Source: CAJQQK01 sp963696075 (GTDB taxonomy: Bacteria; Pseudomonadota; Alphaproteobacteria; Rhizobiales; Hyphomicrobiaceae). From it: a stretch of DNA of 64,000 nt. Below, piece after piece: positions 27,441 to 36,136 of the stretch (the stretch's first letter is position 1; each line of letters opens with the position of its first letter). Where the stretch lies: assembly GCA_963696075.1 (NCBI GenBank), contig CAVOJD010000009.1, forward strand, positions 310,001 through 374,000, given 5' to 3'. Both the position numbers and the translations under genes were made by a program. Under the pieces are notes generated by a model. It ran no database searches and was not told the origin of the DNA. It saw only the letters and a list, made by a program, of their open reading frames with translations.

Positions 27441-27456
27441 GTAAATCTTGTGATGC
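27430..27456. promoter_or_regulatory. Inverted repeat overlapping a promoter, possible operator
   Basis: GCATCAC and GTGATGC are perfect 7-bp inverted arms with a 13-base centre. They overlap the proposed -35 element of the small peptide gene, the position expected of a repressor site. The regulator is unknown, and a chance repeat cannot be excluded. Confidence 0.35.
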
Positions 27457-27871
27457 AGCGCAATAACTCTGAGCGGTGATAAGTCGTACGGGTGCTGCTC
27501 TTGTGGTTTTGTTTGATCGTATACATCGGAATGCAACACAGGCCGGCGACGGCAGTTGCAGCCGGATCAAACGCTTCGTCCGGTCTCTTCACAGTGAATT
27601 GACGCACCGGACAGGTGCTTTTCCGCCGCCGCGCTGCACCATTGATTACGCTGGCCGACGTCCAGGAAATCGGGTTCGCTGGGCGTCATGCTGCCTTGCC
27701 TTGAGCCGATCCAGGCAGGAATCGCGTGACTTCCCCGGTTGCCTGGAACAGGGTTGGTTCTTAAGTTTATCCTGGAAACCACTCGCGCAAATTGCCGAAA
27801 CGGGCGTCAGGCCGCTTCGGCGATGCGGGTGCTGCTCACTTTGATCGCGTTCAATCGCGGGAGACAATGCA

Positions 27872-28690
27872 ATGTCGTTTGCGCAATCGTCCGGAGCGCC
27901 GCGGGTGTCTGAGATCCCATCGGTTGATCCCATCTGGGACGCCGTTCGGGGAGAGGCGAAGGTGGCTGCCGACACCGAGCCGGCACTTGGCGGCTTCATA
28001 TTCTCCACGGTTCTGGCGTCAGAGACGCTGGAGCGTGCGATCATCCACCGGGTGGCGCAGCGCCTTCATCATCATGACCTGTCGGCGGGCGCCATCGAGC
28101 ACACGTTCCGGGACCTGCTTGAGGATGCGCCGGAACTCGGCCGCGCGTTCCGGGCCGATCTGGCGGCCGTCTATGACCGCGATCCCGCCTGTTTCCGCTA
28201 TCTGGAGCCGCTGCTTTATTTCAAAGGGTTTCATGCGCTCGTGACGCATCGCTTCGCGCATGTGCTGTGGCAGGCGGGGCGGCGTGATTTTGCGTTGTAT
28301 CTCCAGAGCCAGTCGTCGCGCGTCTTCACGATGGATATCCATCCCGCGGCGCGGATCGGGGTCGGGCTGATGCTGGACCACGGCCATTCGATCGTCTTTG
28401 GCGAGACATGCGTTATTGGCGACAACGTTTCGATCCTGCATGAGGTGACGCTCGGCGGCACCGGCAAGGAGACGGGCGACCGGCATCCCAAGATTGGCGA
28501 CAATGTGCTGATCGGGGCTGGCGCCAAGGTGCTGGGCAATATCACGATCGGCTCCTGCTCGCGGATTGCTGCGGGCAGCGTCGTGCTCAAGGACGTGCCG
28601 GCGTGCAAGACCGTTGCCGGCGTTCCCGCCGAAATCATCGGGGATGCCGGTTGCCCGGAACCGGCGCGGGCGATGGAGCACCGTTTCTAG
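27872..28690 (+). CDS. cysE: Serine O-acetyltransferase
   Basis: This 272-residue enzyme acetylates L-serine with acetyl-CoA, the first step of cysteine synthesis. A helical N-terminal domain (residues 1-150) leads into a left-handed beta-helix of hexapeptide repeats (about 160-255). The catalytic segments DIHPAARIGVGLMLDHGHSI and LHEVTLGGTGKETGDRHPKI contain the conserved Asp/His residues. Length is normal. About 560 bases upstream contain no supported plus-strand gene and must hold its promoter. The DUF3126 gene follows after 209 bases. Confidence 0.96.
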   Translation: MSFAQSSGAPRVSEIPSVDPIWDAVRGEAKVAADTEPALGGFIFSTVLASETLERAIIHRVAQRLHHHDLSAGAIEHTFRDLLEDAPELGRAFRADLAAVYDRDPACFRYLEPLLYFKGFHALVTHRFAHVLWQAGRRDFALYLQSQSSRVFTMDIHPAARIGVGLMLDHGHSIVFGETCVIGDNVSILHEVTLGGTGKETGDRHPKIGDNVLIGAGAKVLGNITIGSCSRIAAGSVVLKDVPACKTVAGVPAEIIGDAGCPEPARAMEHRF

Positions 28691-28899
28691 GCTTGGTGGA
28701 CGCCACGGAATGGCGCGGTGGCTTGCGGGCGCGAGATCCAGCGCCGAGCGGGAGGCTTTGGCGCGGGCGGGTTTGGACGCGCTGGCATTTTGCTGTATCA
28801 AGCGTCTCGGGATTGGCTGCCGCGCGCCCCTGCGTTCAGGGCTTCGACGTCATGGCGGGCCACACAAAAATACGAAAATGATGGAGCAAGCCATTGAGC

Positions 28900-29112
28900 A
28901 TGAAAGAAGACGTGCCACGCCTCGAACGCTATCTGCGCAAGATGTTCAGTAACGACCGGCTGAAGGTTGTCATGCATCCGAAAAAGGCCGACATGGCTGA
29001 AATCTCCATCGGGGATGAGTTCATCGGGCCGGTCTACCGGGAAGAGGAAGACGGCGAGGTGAGCTATCAGTTCCAGATCGCCATCCTCGATTTCGACCTG
29101 GAAGACGCCTGA
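28900..29112 (+). CDS. DUF3126 family protein
   Basis: A 70-residue soluble protein with the DUF3126 pattern: LERYLRKMF, MHPKKADMAEISIGDEFIGPVYREEEDGEVSYQ split over two blocks, and an acidic end (ILDFDLEDA). The family is common in alphaproteobacteria, frequently downstream of cysE as here, but has no assigned role. The ATG at 28900 was chosen; a TTG two codons upstream is also possible. A link to cysteine or sulfur metabolism is suggested only by position. Confidence 0.85.
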   Translation: MKEDVPRLERYLRKMFSNDRLKVVMHPKKADMAEISIGDEFIGPVYREEEDGEVSYQFQIAILDFDLEDA

Positions 29113-29180
29113 GCAAAGCCCGCCCAAAGACGGCGGCCGACCTGCCCTAATAACCTCACATTACACAGGACCAGACGGAC

Positions 29181-29714
29181 ATGACACTCGCCTCGCTTGA
29201 CGGTGTTTCGGTTGAAACGCCTGCCTCGGGCAATTACTGGGTTGCGCCGAACGCGCTCGTCGTCGGCAAGGTGGTTCTCGAGGAAGACACGAGCGTGTGG
29301 TTCAACGCGGTCATTCGCGGCGACAACGAGGAAATCCGCCTCGGTGCCGGATCGAACGTCCAGGAAGGCTGCGTCCTGCACACCGACCCTGGCTATCCGA
29401 TGCACATCGAGCCTGACTGCCTGATCGGCCATATGGTGATGCTGCATGGCTGCACGATCAAGACGGGCAGCCTGATCGGGATTGGCTCGATCCTCCTCAA
29501 TGGGTCGGTCATCGGTGAAGAATGCCTTATCGGGGCGGGTTCGCTGATTCCTGAAGGCAAGGTCATTCCACCGCGATCGTTGGTGATGGGGACGCCGGGC
29601 AAGGTGGTGCGTGAAGTCACGGATACGGATATCGCCAATATCAAGCGCATGGTTGCAGGCTACAAGCGCAACTGGCGCCGCTTCAAGGCCGGCATGGCGA
29701 GCCAAGCTGAATAG
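29181..29714 (+). CDS. Gamma carbonic anhydrase family protein
   Basis: A 177-residue left-handed beta-helix protein of the gamma-carbonic anhydrase/YrdA family. Hexapeptide repeats run through residues 15-150; the metal-binding histidines are in CVLHTDPGYP, IGHMVMLHGC. A C-terminal helix (about 150-175) packs on the helix. The family includes active carbonic anhydrases and related acyl or hydrolase-like proteins, so the reaction is not certain. A strong terminator follows 60 bases downstream, ending this plus-strand group. Confidence 0.87.
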   Translation: MTLASLDGVSVETPASGNYWVAPNALVVGKVVLEEDTSVWFNAVIRGDNEEIRLGAGSNVQEGCVLHTDPGYPMHIEPDCLIGHMVMLHGCTIKTGSLIGIGSILLNGSVIGEECLIGAGSLIPEGKVIPPRSLVMGTPGKVVREVTDTDIANIKRMVAGYKRNWRRFKAGMASQAE

Positions 29715-29774
29715 AGCTTCAGGCTCCAGGGCGTACTCACGAGGCGGTCTTTGAAAGACAAGCGATCAACACAA

Positions 29775-29810
29775 AGACCCATCGGCGCAGGCCGATGGGT
29801 CTTTTGTTTT
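29775..29810 (+). terminator. Intrinsic terminator between convergent genes
   Basis: A 12-bp perfect stem (AGACCCATCGGC and its complement) with a 4-base loop GCAG, followed by TTTTGTTTT on the plus strand. An A-rich stretch on the other side lets it also work for the convergent BTLCP peptidase gene. Confidence 0.85.
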
Positions 29811-29832
29811 GGGCAGTGATAAAGCTTCAGCG

Positions 29833-30465
29833 CTAGTCGGCGGCGTTGACGCCCGCGACGGTCGCGGCCGACTGGGAGGCGCGCGGGTCGAGGGCCATCC
29901 AGAGCTGCGGGTTCAGGTACGACTGGCGCATCAGATAGCGGTACGGCGTCTGGCTCCACAGACGGACGTCGTCGACCTTGTTGTCGAGGACGAAGTCGCC
30001 CTGGCGGGTGCGCGCGGTGAGGACGGCGTGGCCGTCACCGGCTTCGTCGCGCACCACGGTAATCAAGAGCGATGAGGCGGGCCAGCCAAGGTTCATGAGG
30101 ATGCGGCGCTTCAGGACGACATAGTCCTCACAGTCGCCCTTACCGGCGGGGAAGGCCCAGTATTCTTCACGCCCATAAAGTTCGCGGTCCGTGATCGGGC
30201 TGACGCTGGCGTTGATCGCCCGGTTGACGCGATCGAGTTCGCTGAGATGGCCGGGCGAGGCATCAAAGCGTGACAGGCTTGTCTGTTCCTCGGGCTGGCA
30301 CTCATCGCGATGGCGCCGACAGAACTGGACATAGCCGAAGGGGGGAAGGGCACGGCCGTGCACGCGCATGTACTGGGCGTGATCGGTACTGCTCTGGGCA
30401 GTGGCCATCGTTGATGAGGCCGTGAAAATAGCGATAAACGCCACGACAGAACGCAGAAGCAACAT
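29833..30465 (-). CDS. Periplasmic transglutaminase-like cysteine peptidase (BTLCP, C93)
   Basis: A 210-residue secreted protein. The signal peptide covers residues 1-24 (ends ATAQS). The bacterial transglutaminase-like cysteine peptidase triad is visible: C112 in KGDCEDYVVLK, H146 in DGHAVLTA, D161 in LDNKVDD; the N-terminal FCRRHRDEC motif is also typical. LapG, which cuts adhesins under c-di-GMP control, is a relative. The ATG at 30465 has a GGAGTGGG RBS; the frame upstream is not secretory. The PilZ protein encoded just upstream on the same strand suggests a c-di-GMP link. Confidence 0.87.
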   Translation of the reverse strand: MLLLRSVVAFIAIFTASSTMATAQSSTDHAQYMRVHGRALPPFGYVQFCRRHRDECQPEEQTSLSRFDASPGHLSELDRVNRAINASVSPITDRELYGREEYWAFPAGKGDCEDYVVLKRRILMNLGWPASSLLITVVRDEAGDGHAVLTARTRQGDFVLDNKVDDVRLWSQTPYRYLMRQSYLNPQLWMALDPRASQSAATVAGVNAAD

Positions 30466-30665
30466 GCACCCACTCCAATTCACGACCGCTGACACAAGCG
30501 GCCGTACGCAACCATTCGATGACACCTCGCTCCCGGAACCAAGCTTGCACGCAATTGAGAACTTATTGCGGAAAGGATTGGGAGGTAGCGTTTTGTTGGG
30601 GAAAAATCTCGTACGTGCGCGCACAATACTCTCCATACGCAGGGGACCGGACGCTTCTCGCCGGC

Positions 30666-31301
30666 TTATCCGAAATCCTCTCGGATACGGTCAAACTGTT
30701 GAATATGCTGGAATTCGACGCCTATACCGCGGTCATGGTGGCGGACGACCTTGGCGGGCAGGCGGCCGACGACGATGTGGCTGCCTATGGTGGGGCGCAG
30801 CTCCATCTGGATCGATGCGCCCGAGATCGACACGTCGAGCACGTTGCGCTCGTAGACGTTGCCATCGGGCATCTTGATGGACACCGGTTTGGGGATCAGG
30901 GCGATGCGGTCGTGGCCGGGCCGGCGCTGGTCGGCAGCGTCGAGTTCGTGGCGGTTCAGGAGCCAGGTGAGCTGGGCTGCGAGTTTCTGGCGGCGGCGGT
31001 GGGTGGCCGTGAATTCCATCGCGAAGCCGTCGGAGAAGCGACGGACAACGTGACCTTCGAGGACGCCGATCTCTTCGAACTGGGCGACGATACGTTCGTT
31101 TTCATTCGGAATGATGTCGCTGAAGGCGCTGGCACCGCCGAGTGAAATGTCGTTCAGCCGGCAGGTGTATTCCTGCTTGTCCTCGCGCATGAAGCGGCCA
31201 AGGAGCGTGAGGGCGTGGCGGCGGTACCGGCGGCGCTCAGCGCCGGGCCGGGTGCCTTTGTAATATTCTGGGCGTACTTTATGCGTCGTCATTCCAGGCA
31301 T
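30666..31301 (-). CDS. Protein with two PilZ domains
   Basis: A 211-residue cytoplasmic protein with tandem PilZ-like domains. The first (about residues 22-110) begins ERRRYRRHAL, carrying the RxxxR c-di-GMP motif, and continues with NDISLGGAS, matching the (D/N)xSxxG motif. The second (about 130-205) has DVSISGAS but no clear RxxxR, so it may be degenerate. PilZ proteins bind c-di-GMP and regulate motility or adhesion. An ATG at 31292 is an alternative start. It lies about 200 bases upstream of the BTLCP peptidase gene on the same strand. Confidence 0.82.
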   Translation of the reverse strand: MPGMTTHKVRPEYYKGTRPGAERRRYRRHALTLLGRFMREDKQEYTCRLNDISLGGASAFSDIIPNENERIVAQFEEIGVLEGHVVRRFSDGFAMEFTATHRRRQKLAAQLTWLLNRHELDAADQRRPGHDRIALIPKPVSIKMPDGNVYERNVLDVSISGASIQMELRPTIGSHIVVGRLPAKVVRHHDRGIGVEFQHIQQFDRIREDFG

Positions 31302-31471
31302 CGGGCGGGCTCACTGCAGCGCGCCTTATGCGGTTTGGGTGCATGGGCGCAGGCGACGGGATATCACCGGCCGAGTATCGTGGGTGGCGCGTTAAAAAAG
31401 TGCTGATGGGGATCAATTTTGACACGTTACCCGCACAGGTTGTGTGTGCGACGCACGGCGGACGGCGATAT

Positions 31472-31504
31472 TAAAGAGCCCGGCCTCTTGTCGGGGCCGG
31501 GCTC
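31472..31504 (-). terminator. Terminator hairpin after the SDR gene
   Basis: A 10-bp perfect GC-rich stem (GAGCCCGGCC / GGCCGGGCTC) with a 9-base loop, followed on the minus strand by TTTAAT. It lies 38 bases after the SDR stop. Confidence 0.7.
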
Positions 31505-31541
31505 AGGTGTTGATCAAAGCATGGGGAAGCCTGAGGCTGGA

Positions 31542-32309
31542 TCAGCCGCCCATGATGGAATACCCGCCGTCGACGGGGATGGCGGTGCCGGTGACGAAGT
31601 CTGAGGCGTGACTGGCGAGGAAGACGGCGATGCCGGCGAAATCATCCGGGTTGCCCCAGCGCGCGGCCGGGGTGCGTGTTTCCACCCGCTCATGCAGGCC
31701 GCCGACCTGCTGGCGGGCATTGCGGGTCAATTCGGTGTCGATCCAGCCGGGAAGAATGGCGTTGACCTGAATGTTGTCTGCCGCCCAGGCGGTGGCGAGG
31801 ACGCGGCTCAACTGGACGACGCCGCCCTTGGTCGCGGCATAAGGGGCCGCGAACGGCAGGCCGAATATCGAGGCCATGGAGCCGATCGTGATGATCTTGC
31901 CGCCGCCTTGCGCCTTCATGGCCGGATAGACGGCCTGGGCGCAGAAGAACGGTCCCGACAGGTTGGTCTCGATGATCCAGTTCCAGGTCTCGGCGGAATA
32001 ATCCTGGGGCGGTTTGCGGTCGTTGACGCCGGCGTTGGCGATGAGGCTGTCGATACGGCCAAAGCGGTCGAGGCAGGCCGATGCCATGTCTTTCACCGAT
32101 TGCTCGCTGGAGACGTCGACGGGAATGGTGGCGACGTCGGCGCCGAGGGCGCGGAGTTTTTCGGCGGCGGCTTCGGATTTTTCCATGTTGCGGGCGGCGA
32201 TGGCGATTGAGGCGCCGGCCTGGGCAAGGCCCTGGGCCATGCCCAGGCCAATGCCACCGTTGCCACCGGTAACGAGGGCTACGTGCCCTTTGAGTTCGAA
32301 AGCGCTCAA
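31542..32309 (-). CDS. Short-chain dehydrogenase/reductase (classical SDR)
   Basis: A 255-residue NAD(P)-dependent oxidoreductase. The cofactor motif is TGGNGGIGLG (near residue 14), with NAG at IANAGVND; the catalytic Ser-Tyr-Lys set is visible at ITIGSMAS and YAATKGG; the C-terminus ends DFVTGTAIPVDGGYS. It resembles gluconate 5-dehydrogenase/KduD-like enzymes, but the substrate cannot be read from sequence. An Arg-rich NARN in the cofactor region suggests NADP preference. It is a monocistronic unit with its own terminator. Confidence 0.88.
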   Translation of the reverse strand: MSAFELKGHVALVTGGNGGIGLGMAQGLAQAGASIAIAARNMEKSEAAAEKLRALGADVATIPVDVSSEQSVKDMASACLDRFGRIDSLIANAGVNDRKPPQDYSAETWNWIIETNLSGPFFCAQAVYPAMKAQGGGKIITIGSMASIFGLPFAAPYAATKGGVVQLSRVLATAWAADNIQVNAILPGWIDTELTRNARQQVGGLHERVETRTPAARWGNPDDFAGIAVFLASHASDFVTGTAIPVDGGYSIMGG

Positions 32310-32514
32310 GTTGTCTCTCCCTGGTTGTGACTTTTGATATGCCGACCATGACTATCACGCGCCATGCGGCGGGCGGCAAGGCGGGGTGGTCCGGCATTTA
32401 GCGGAGGATGGCACAAGGAATTGTGCGGGAGCGGGTTTATTGGGGGCTGGCGCATTGTTATCGTCGGCACGGCATTGATCACCAAAGCAAGGTGATCTGC
32501 GGGGAGGGAACGGA

Positions 32515-32892
32515 ATGGCTGCCGCTTACGATTGTCTGAAATGTCCGGGATACTGCTGCTCTTATCCCGTGATTGCGCTCACCAAACGCGATGTCGAGCG
32601 CCTCGCCAAGCATCTCGGCCTGAGCGTCAAGGAAACGGAAAAGCGTCACCTTCGGTCGGACCACGGCTACAAGCGGATCATGAAGCGGCAGGACGATGAG
32701 CACTTTGGGCGGATCTGCCAGTTCTTCGACACAGAGGCGCGCAGGTGCACCGTCTATGAGGGACGGCCGCAGATCTGCCGCGACTTTCCGGCCGAGGAGC
32801 GATGCGGCTACTATGATTTTCTCGAGTTCGAGCGCCGCCACCAGGAAGACGACAGCCATGTCGCGGTGACGGATTCCAGCGCTTGGAAATGA
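32515..32892 (+). CDS. YkgJ family cysteine-cluster protein
   Basis: A 125-residue protein with the YkgJ cysteine pattern: CLKCPGYCCSYP at residues 6-17, then RICQFF, RRCTVYEGRPQICRDFP and ERCGYYDF. Eight or so cysteines are arranged as expected for a metal or Fe-S binding fold (Fe or Zn). The family's function is unresolved. A GGGGAGGG RBS precedes the ATG. The following GST gene starts 42 bases later, so the two are probably co-transcribed. Confidence 0.85.
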   Translation: MAAAYDCLKCPGYCCSYPVIALTKRDVERLAKHLGLSVKETEKRHLRSDHGYKRIMKRQDDEHFGRICQFFDTEARRCTVYEGRPQICRDFPAEERCGYYDFLEFERRHQEDDSHVAVTDSSAWK

Positions 32893-32934
32893 GCCCATCA
32901 GGGGTGGCGGCGCGCGCTAGAGGAGTGACACGCC

Positions 32935-33642
32935 ATGATCAAGCTGCATGGTTTTGGCCCCGCGTTCGGGCTGGCCGATCCGAGCCCGTTTTCGATGAAG
33001 GTGATGGCGTTACTGAAAATCGCGGAGCTGCCCTACGAAATGGCACCGGGAGATCCGCGCAAGGGCCCGAAGAAGAAGATACCGTGGGTGGTGGACGGGG
33101 ACCGGGTCGTTGCGGATTCGACGTTCATTCAGCAGTACCTCGAAGAGCGATACGGCGTTGATTTCTATCCGGGGCTGAGTGCGCGCGAGCGGGCCGTTGC
33201 ATGGTCGATCGAGAAGATGTGTGAGGAACACCTCTACTTCTGTCTTGTTCATGAGCGGTGGGCCAAGGATCAGAATTTCGACAAGGGGCCGCGCCGGTTT
33301 TTCGATGTGGTCCCCGCCGTGATCCGGCCGCTGGTTGTGTGGCAAGTGCGCCGCCAAGTCGTCGGGAAGGTCATCAACCAGGGCGTCGGCGGCCACAGCG
33401 ATGCAGAGATCGTCGCGCTCGCGGCGCGCGATCTCGAGGCCTTGTCAGCGCTGATTGGCGAGAAGGAGTTTGTCTTCGACACGGGGCCGACGGCGACCGA
33501 TGCGGTCGTGCACTCTTTCGTGGCCGGCGCGCTGGCGCCGTTTTTCGACGGTCCTTTGCGCCAGGCAGCCCTCGCTCATGACAACCTGGCCGCCTACGAA
33601 CAGCGACTGACACAGCGTTGGTATTCGGACATTCCCGCCTGA
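32935..33642 (+). CDS. Glutathione S-transferase family protein (FAXC/metaxin-like)
   Basis: A 235-residue protein with a thioredoxin-fold N-terminal GST domain (residues 1-80; IKLHGFGPAFGLADPSPFSMKV, then KKKIPWVVDG and DSTFIQQYLEERYG) and an all-helical C-terminal domain ending QRLTQRWYSDIPA. The sequence pattern fits the subgroup related to eukaryotic failed-axon-connections and metaxin rather than classical GSTs. No detoxification role is shown. The RBS AGAGGAG is clear. Confidence 0.83.
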   Translation: MIKLHGFGPAFGLADPSPFSMKVMALLKIAELPYEMAPGDPRKGPKKKIPWVVDGDRVVADSTFIQQYLEERYGVDFYPGLSARERAVAWSIEKMCEEHLYFCLVHERWAKDQNFDKGPRRFFDVVPAVIRPLVVWQVRRQVVGKVINQGVGGHSDAEIVALAARDLEALSALIGEKEFVFDTGPTATDAVVHSFVAGALAPFFDGPLRQAALAHDNLAAYEQRLTQRWYSDIPA

Positions 33643-33747
33643 GGCCCGGTCGGCCCGCCAAGGATGACCCGTTGTGAATGGCGGAGGCCTGATCAAGTCC
33701 CCCCGCCATCCCATTGTTAGGCCGGCACGTTAGTGTGCTACCTGATG

Positions 33748-34059
33748 TTACGGGCAATACCAGACCGGGCCGATTTCAAAGCAACCGCGGTTGCGCCAAT
33801 TAGCCGGCCGGCCACGGCCACGGTGGCGACGGCCGCAGATCTGGACCTCGCGACCGATGTGGCGATGGCGGGCGCGCGTGTTCCAGCGCCGGATGGGGCC
33901 GGGACGGCATTCCCGGTGACGTGGACCATGGACGTAGACGAGCAGTCCGTCGGCGTGAGCTGCCGGATTGGTTGGAAGTTTGCTCGGGGCTGCTTGGGAA
34001 GAAGAGACGCCGAGGACGAGCACAAGTGCGCTGAACAGCGCGATGACGAGATTGCGCAT
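33748..34059 (-). CDS. Small arginine-rich secreted protein
   Basis: A 103-residue protein. A clear signal peptide (about residues 1-24: RNLVIALFSALVLVLG..SSQA) is followed by a mature part rich in arginine and histidine, with cysteines in HRECRPG, VQICGRRHRG and NRGCFEIGPVWYCP. The regular Arg/His and four cysteines suggest a small disulfide-bonded, strongly basic periplasmic protein. An AAGGAAAA RBS supports the ATG at 34059. I know no named family; similarity to other short secreted alphaproteobacterial hypotheticals is possible. Antisense reading frames over it lack these features. Confidence 0.6.
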   Translation of the reverse strand: MRNLVIALFSALVLVLGVSSSQAAPSKLPTNPAAHADGLLVYVHGPRHRECRPGPIRRWNTRARHRHIGREVQICGRRHRGRGRPANWRNRGCFEIGPVWYCP

Positions 34060-34276
34060 GGATTTTCCTTGGCCGAAACGCTCCGATGCGGTTCGACGGG
34101 GTTTGTCTTCGAAAACACCACTACAATGCCGGGGATGGCAGCCTGTTCCCGCAGTTTGATTGGCGGAGATTGATCTGCAGCCTGGGCGCTCCAGCATCAC
34201 TCCTTGATTGAGGCTGGAGTTGGGCTCGGCTCTATGCTGAGCGCGCATAACACTATCGTGTGTGGACCGCGTGCAA

Positions 34277-35437
34277 TCAGCGCTCCGGGGCATCGCTGGG
34301 CGCGGCCATCGTGGCGCTCAGTCGATCAACGGCTTCAGCATAGTCCTGCATGAAATCGAAGACGACGGAACGCACCGATTGTTCGGTATTCATCAGGCCG
34401 ACGGCCTGGCCGACGTAGTAGGTTGCGAGTTGTTGCGCCCCTTCGTGGCCGCCGGCCGCCAGGCGATCAATCTTGTCCATGACCGGGCGGCTGAGAAGAC
34501 CCTGCAGCGGCATTGGCAGCGGGTCCGGCGCGCCCTCGCCGCTCCAGGCCTCGGTCCAGGCGGAGGTGAGCTGGCGCGTTGGCTTGCCGGTCCGCGATCG
34601 TGACCTGACGGTTTGGCGGGGCGAGGCTGCCAGCATCTTGGCCTTGACTGTCGGCGTGGTCTCGGCTTCCGCCGTTGTCAGCCACACCGAGCCACACCAC
34701 GCACCGTCGGCTCCCATCGCCATGCACGCCGCCATCTGGCGGCCCGTTGCAATGCCGCCGGCGGCCAGGACATGGACGCCGGGGTAGTCTTTCACTGCCT
34801 CAATGACATCCGGGACGACGACCATCGTGGAGATCTCGCCGCAATGGCCGCCGGCTTCGGTGCCGGAGACAACGAGAAGATCGACACCGGCAGCAGCATG
34901 CTTGATCGCGTGCTCGCGGGCGCCGGTCAGCGCGCCAACCATGACGCCCTTGGCCCGGCACCGTTCGATGATGGCTTGCGGGGGGACACCGAGGGCGTTG
35001 ACGAAGAGGGCGATTGGATGGGCGAAAGCAACGTCGAGGAGTTCGGCGGCGCCCCCCTCGCGCATGTTGTTGGTGTAGTCGGAGCCATATTTGCCGGACC
35101 ACAGATCAGCCGTGTCGATGCCGTGGGCTTGGAGCAGCTTTTCGACGTGAGCGCGATGTTCGGGCGGTATTTCTGCTTCGAGATCGGCGGTGGTGAGGCC
35201 GGCCTCGCCCTTGTGCGCCATCTTGTTCGGGATCAGGAGGTCGATGCCGTAGGGCTTGCCGTCCACGCGTTCGTCGATCCATCTGAGGTCGATCTCGAGT
35301 TGTTCAGGCGTGTGCTGGACGGCGCCCAGGACGCCGATCCCGCCGGCCTTCGTCACTTCGGCGACGACATCGCGGCAATGCGAGAAGGCAAAGAGGGGGA
35401 AATCGATCCCGAGTTTGCGGCAGAGTTCGGAATTCAT
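34277..35437 (-). CDS. Nitronate monooxygenase family flavoprotein
   Basis: A 386-residue FMN-dependent TIM-barrel enzyme of the nitronate monooxygenase (2-nitropropane dioxygenase) family. Characteristic segments: GGIGVLGAVQHTPEQL near the N-terminus, SGTEAGGHCGE (FMN phosphate and catalytic His region), VLAAGGIATGRQMAACMAMGADGAWCGS. Members oxidise propionate-3-nitronate or act as enoyl-ACP reductase relatives, so the substrate is inferred only. It lies 100 bases downstream of the three-gene ExbB/ExbD-like set on the same strand and might be co-transcribed. Confidence 0.87.
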   Translation of the reverse strand: MNSELCRKLGIDFPLFAFSHCRDVVAEVTKAGGIGVLGAVQHTPEQLEIDLRWIDERVDGKPYGIDLLIPNKMAHKGEAGLTTADLEAEIPPEHRAHVEKLLQAHGIDTADLWSGKYGSDYTNNMREGGAAELLDVAFAHPIALFVNALGVPPQAIIERCRAKGVMVGALTGAREHAIKHAAAGVDLLVVSGTEAGGHCGEISTMVVVPDVIEAVKDYPGVHVLAAGGIATGRQMAACMAMGADGAWCGSVWLTTAEAETTPTVKAKMLAASPRQTVRSRSRTGKPTRQLTSAWTEAWSGEGAPDPLPMPLQGLLSRPVMDKIDRLAAGGHEGAQQLATYYVGQAVGLMNTEQSVRSVVFDFMQDYAEAVDRLSATMAAPSDAPER

Positions 35438-35537
35438 GAGGCGGCCTCGGTCTGGTTCCGGTTGGCATCATGCTCGCGCGATGGGCGGGCTTGTGCAATC
35501 GCGGATGCGATGGCGCCACGGTGCACCGCTATCCGGG

Positions 35538-36062
35538 TCAGATGTCCTGCTGGCGCGGATCAGGCACCCGGGTTGGCGGTTGCGGCGGCTTCATCGGGGG
35601 CCTCGGCGGGGCAATGATCTCAAGCGAGCGGCCGCCTTTTTCCTCGAGCGAGGGCCGCGAGAACGGGTTCTTCAGGATCAGCTTGCCCTTCTGTTTGACT
35701 GCGGCATCGTAGGTTTCCTGGAACTGTTCGGCATCCGACTGGCGCCATGGGAGGACGTAGAAGCCCGGCTTGGCGTAGCCCTCGACCTGGAGCCAGAGAT
35801 AGATCGCGTGGCCTTCCTCGAGCTTGAGGCCAAGCACCTGGGCGGTTTCGGCATTGCGCTCGAACCAGGCGAAGTCGACGGGCTTGGGGCGGCTGAGAAG
35901 CGTTGTCAGGCTGGTATAGGCCAGCGGCACGAAGATCGCGGTCAGGATCACGGCTGCAACACGCAAGGCGAGGCGGCGCGGCGCCCAGATGGCGATGGCC
36001 GCCAGGATGGCGGTCACGGCCAGGGAGGCTGCGAAAAGGTAATAGACCGTGTCCATGTCCAT
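35538..36062 (-). CDS. Membrane protein of unknown function in the ExbB/ExbD-like set
   Basis: A 174-residue protein with two N-terminal membrane helices (about residues 5-25 and 32-52), then a soluble domain (about 60-145) with VDFAWFERNAETAQVLGL, EGHAIYLWLQVEG and FYVLPWRQSDAEQFQE, and a Pro-rich end. I do not recognise a family. It is the third gene after the ExbB-like and ExbD-like genes on the same strand, 74 bases behind, so it is a candidate accessory subunit. ATG at 36056 is an alternative start. Confidence 0.65.
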   Translation of the reverse strand: MDMDTVYYLFAASLAVTAILAAIAIWAPRRLALRVAAVILTAIFVPLAYTSLTTLLSRPKPVDFAWFERNAETAQVLGLKLEEGHAIYLWLQVEGYAKPGFYVLPWRQSDAEQFQETYDAAVKQKGKLILKNPFSRPSLEEKGGRSLEIIAPPRPPMKPPQPPTRVPDPRQQDI

Positions 36063-36136
36063 CGTCCGTCCTCCGTCACGTCAGGTGCTCGTTATCCGAG
36101 ATTCTTTTGGCCAGAAGCGGCGGTGGAGCGGGCCGC

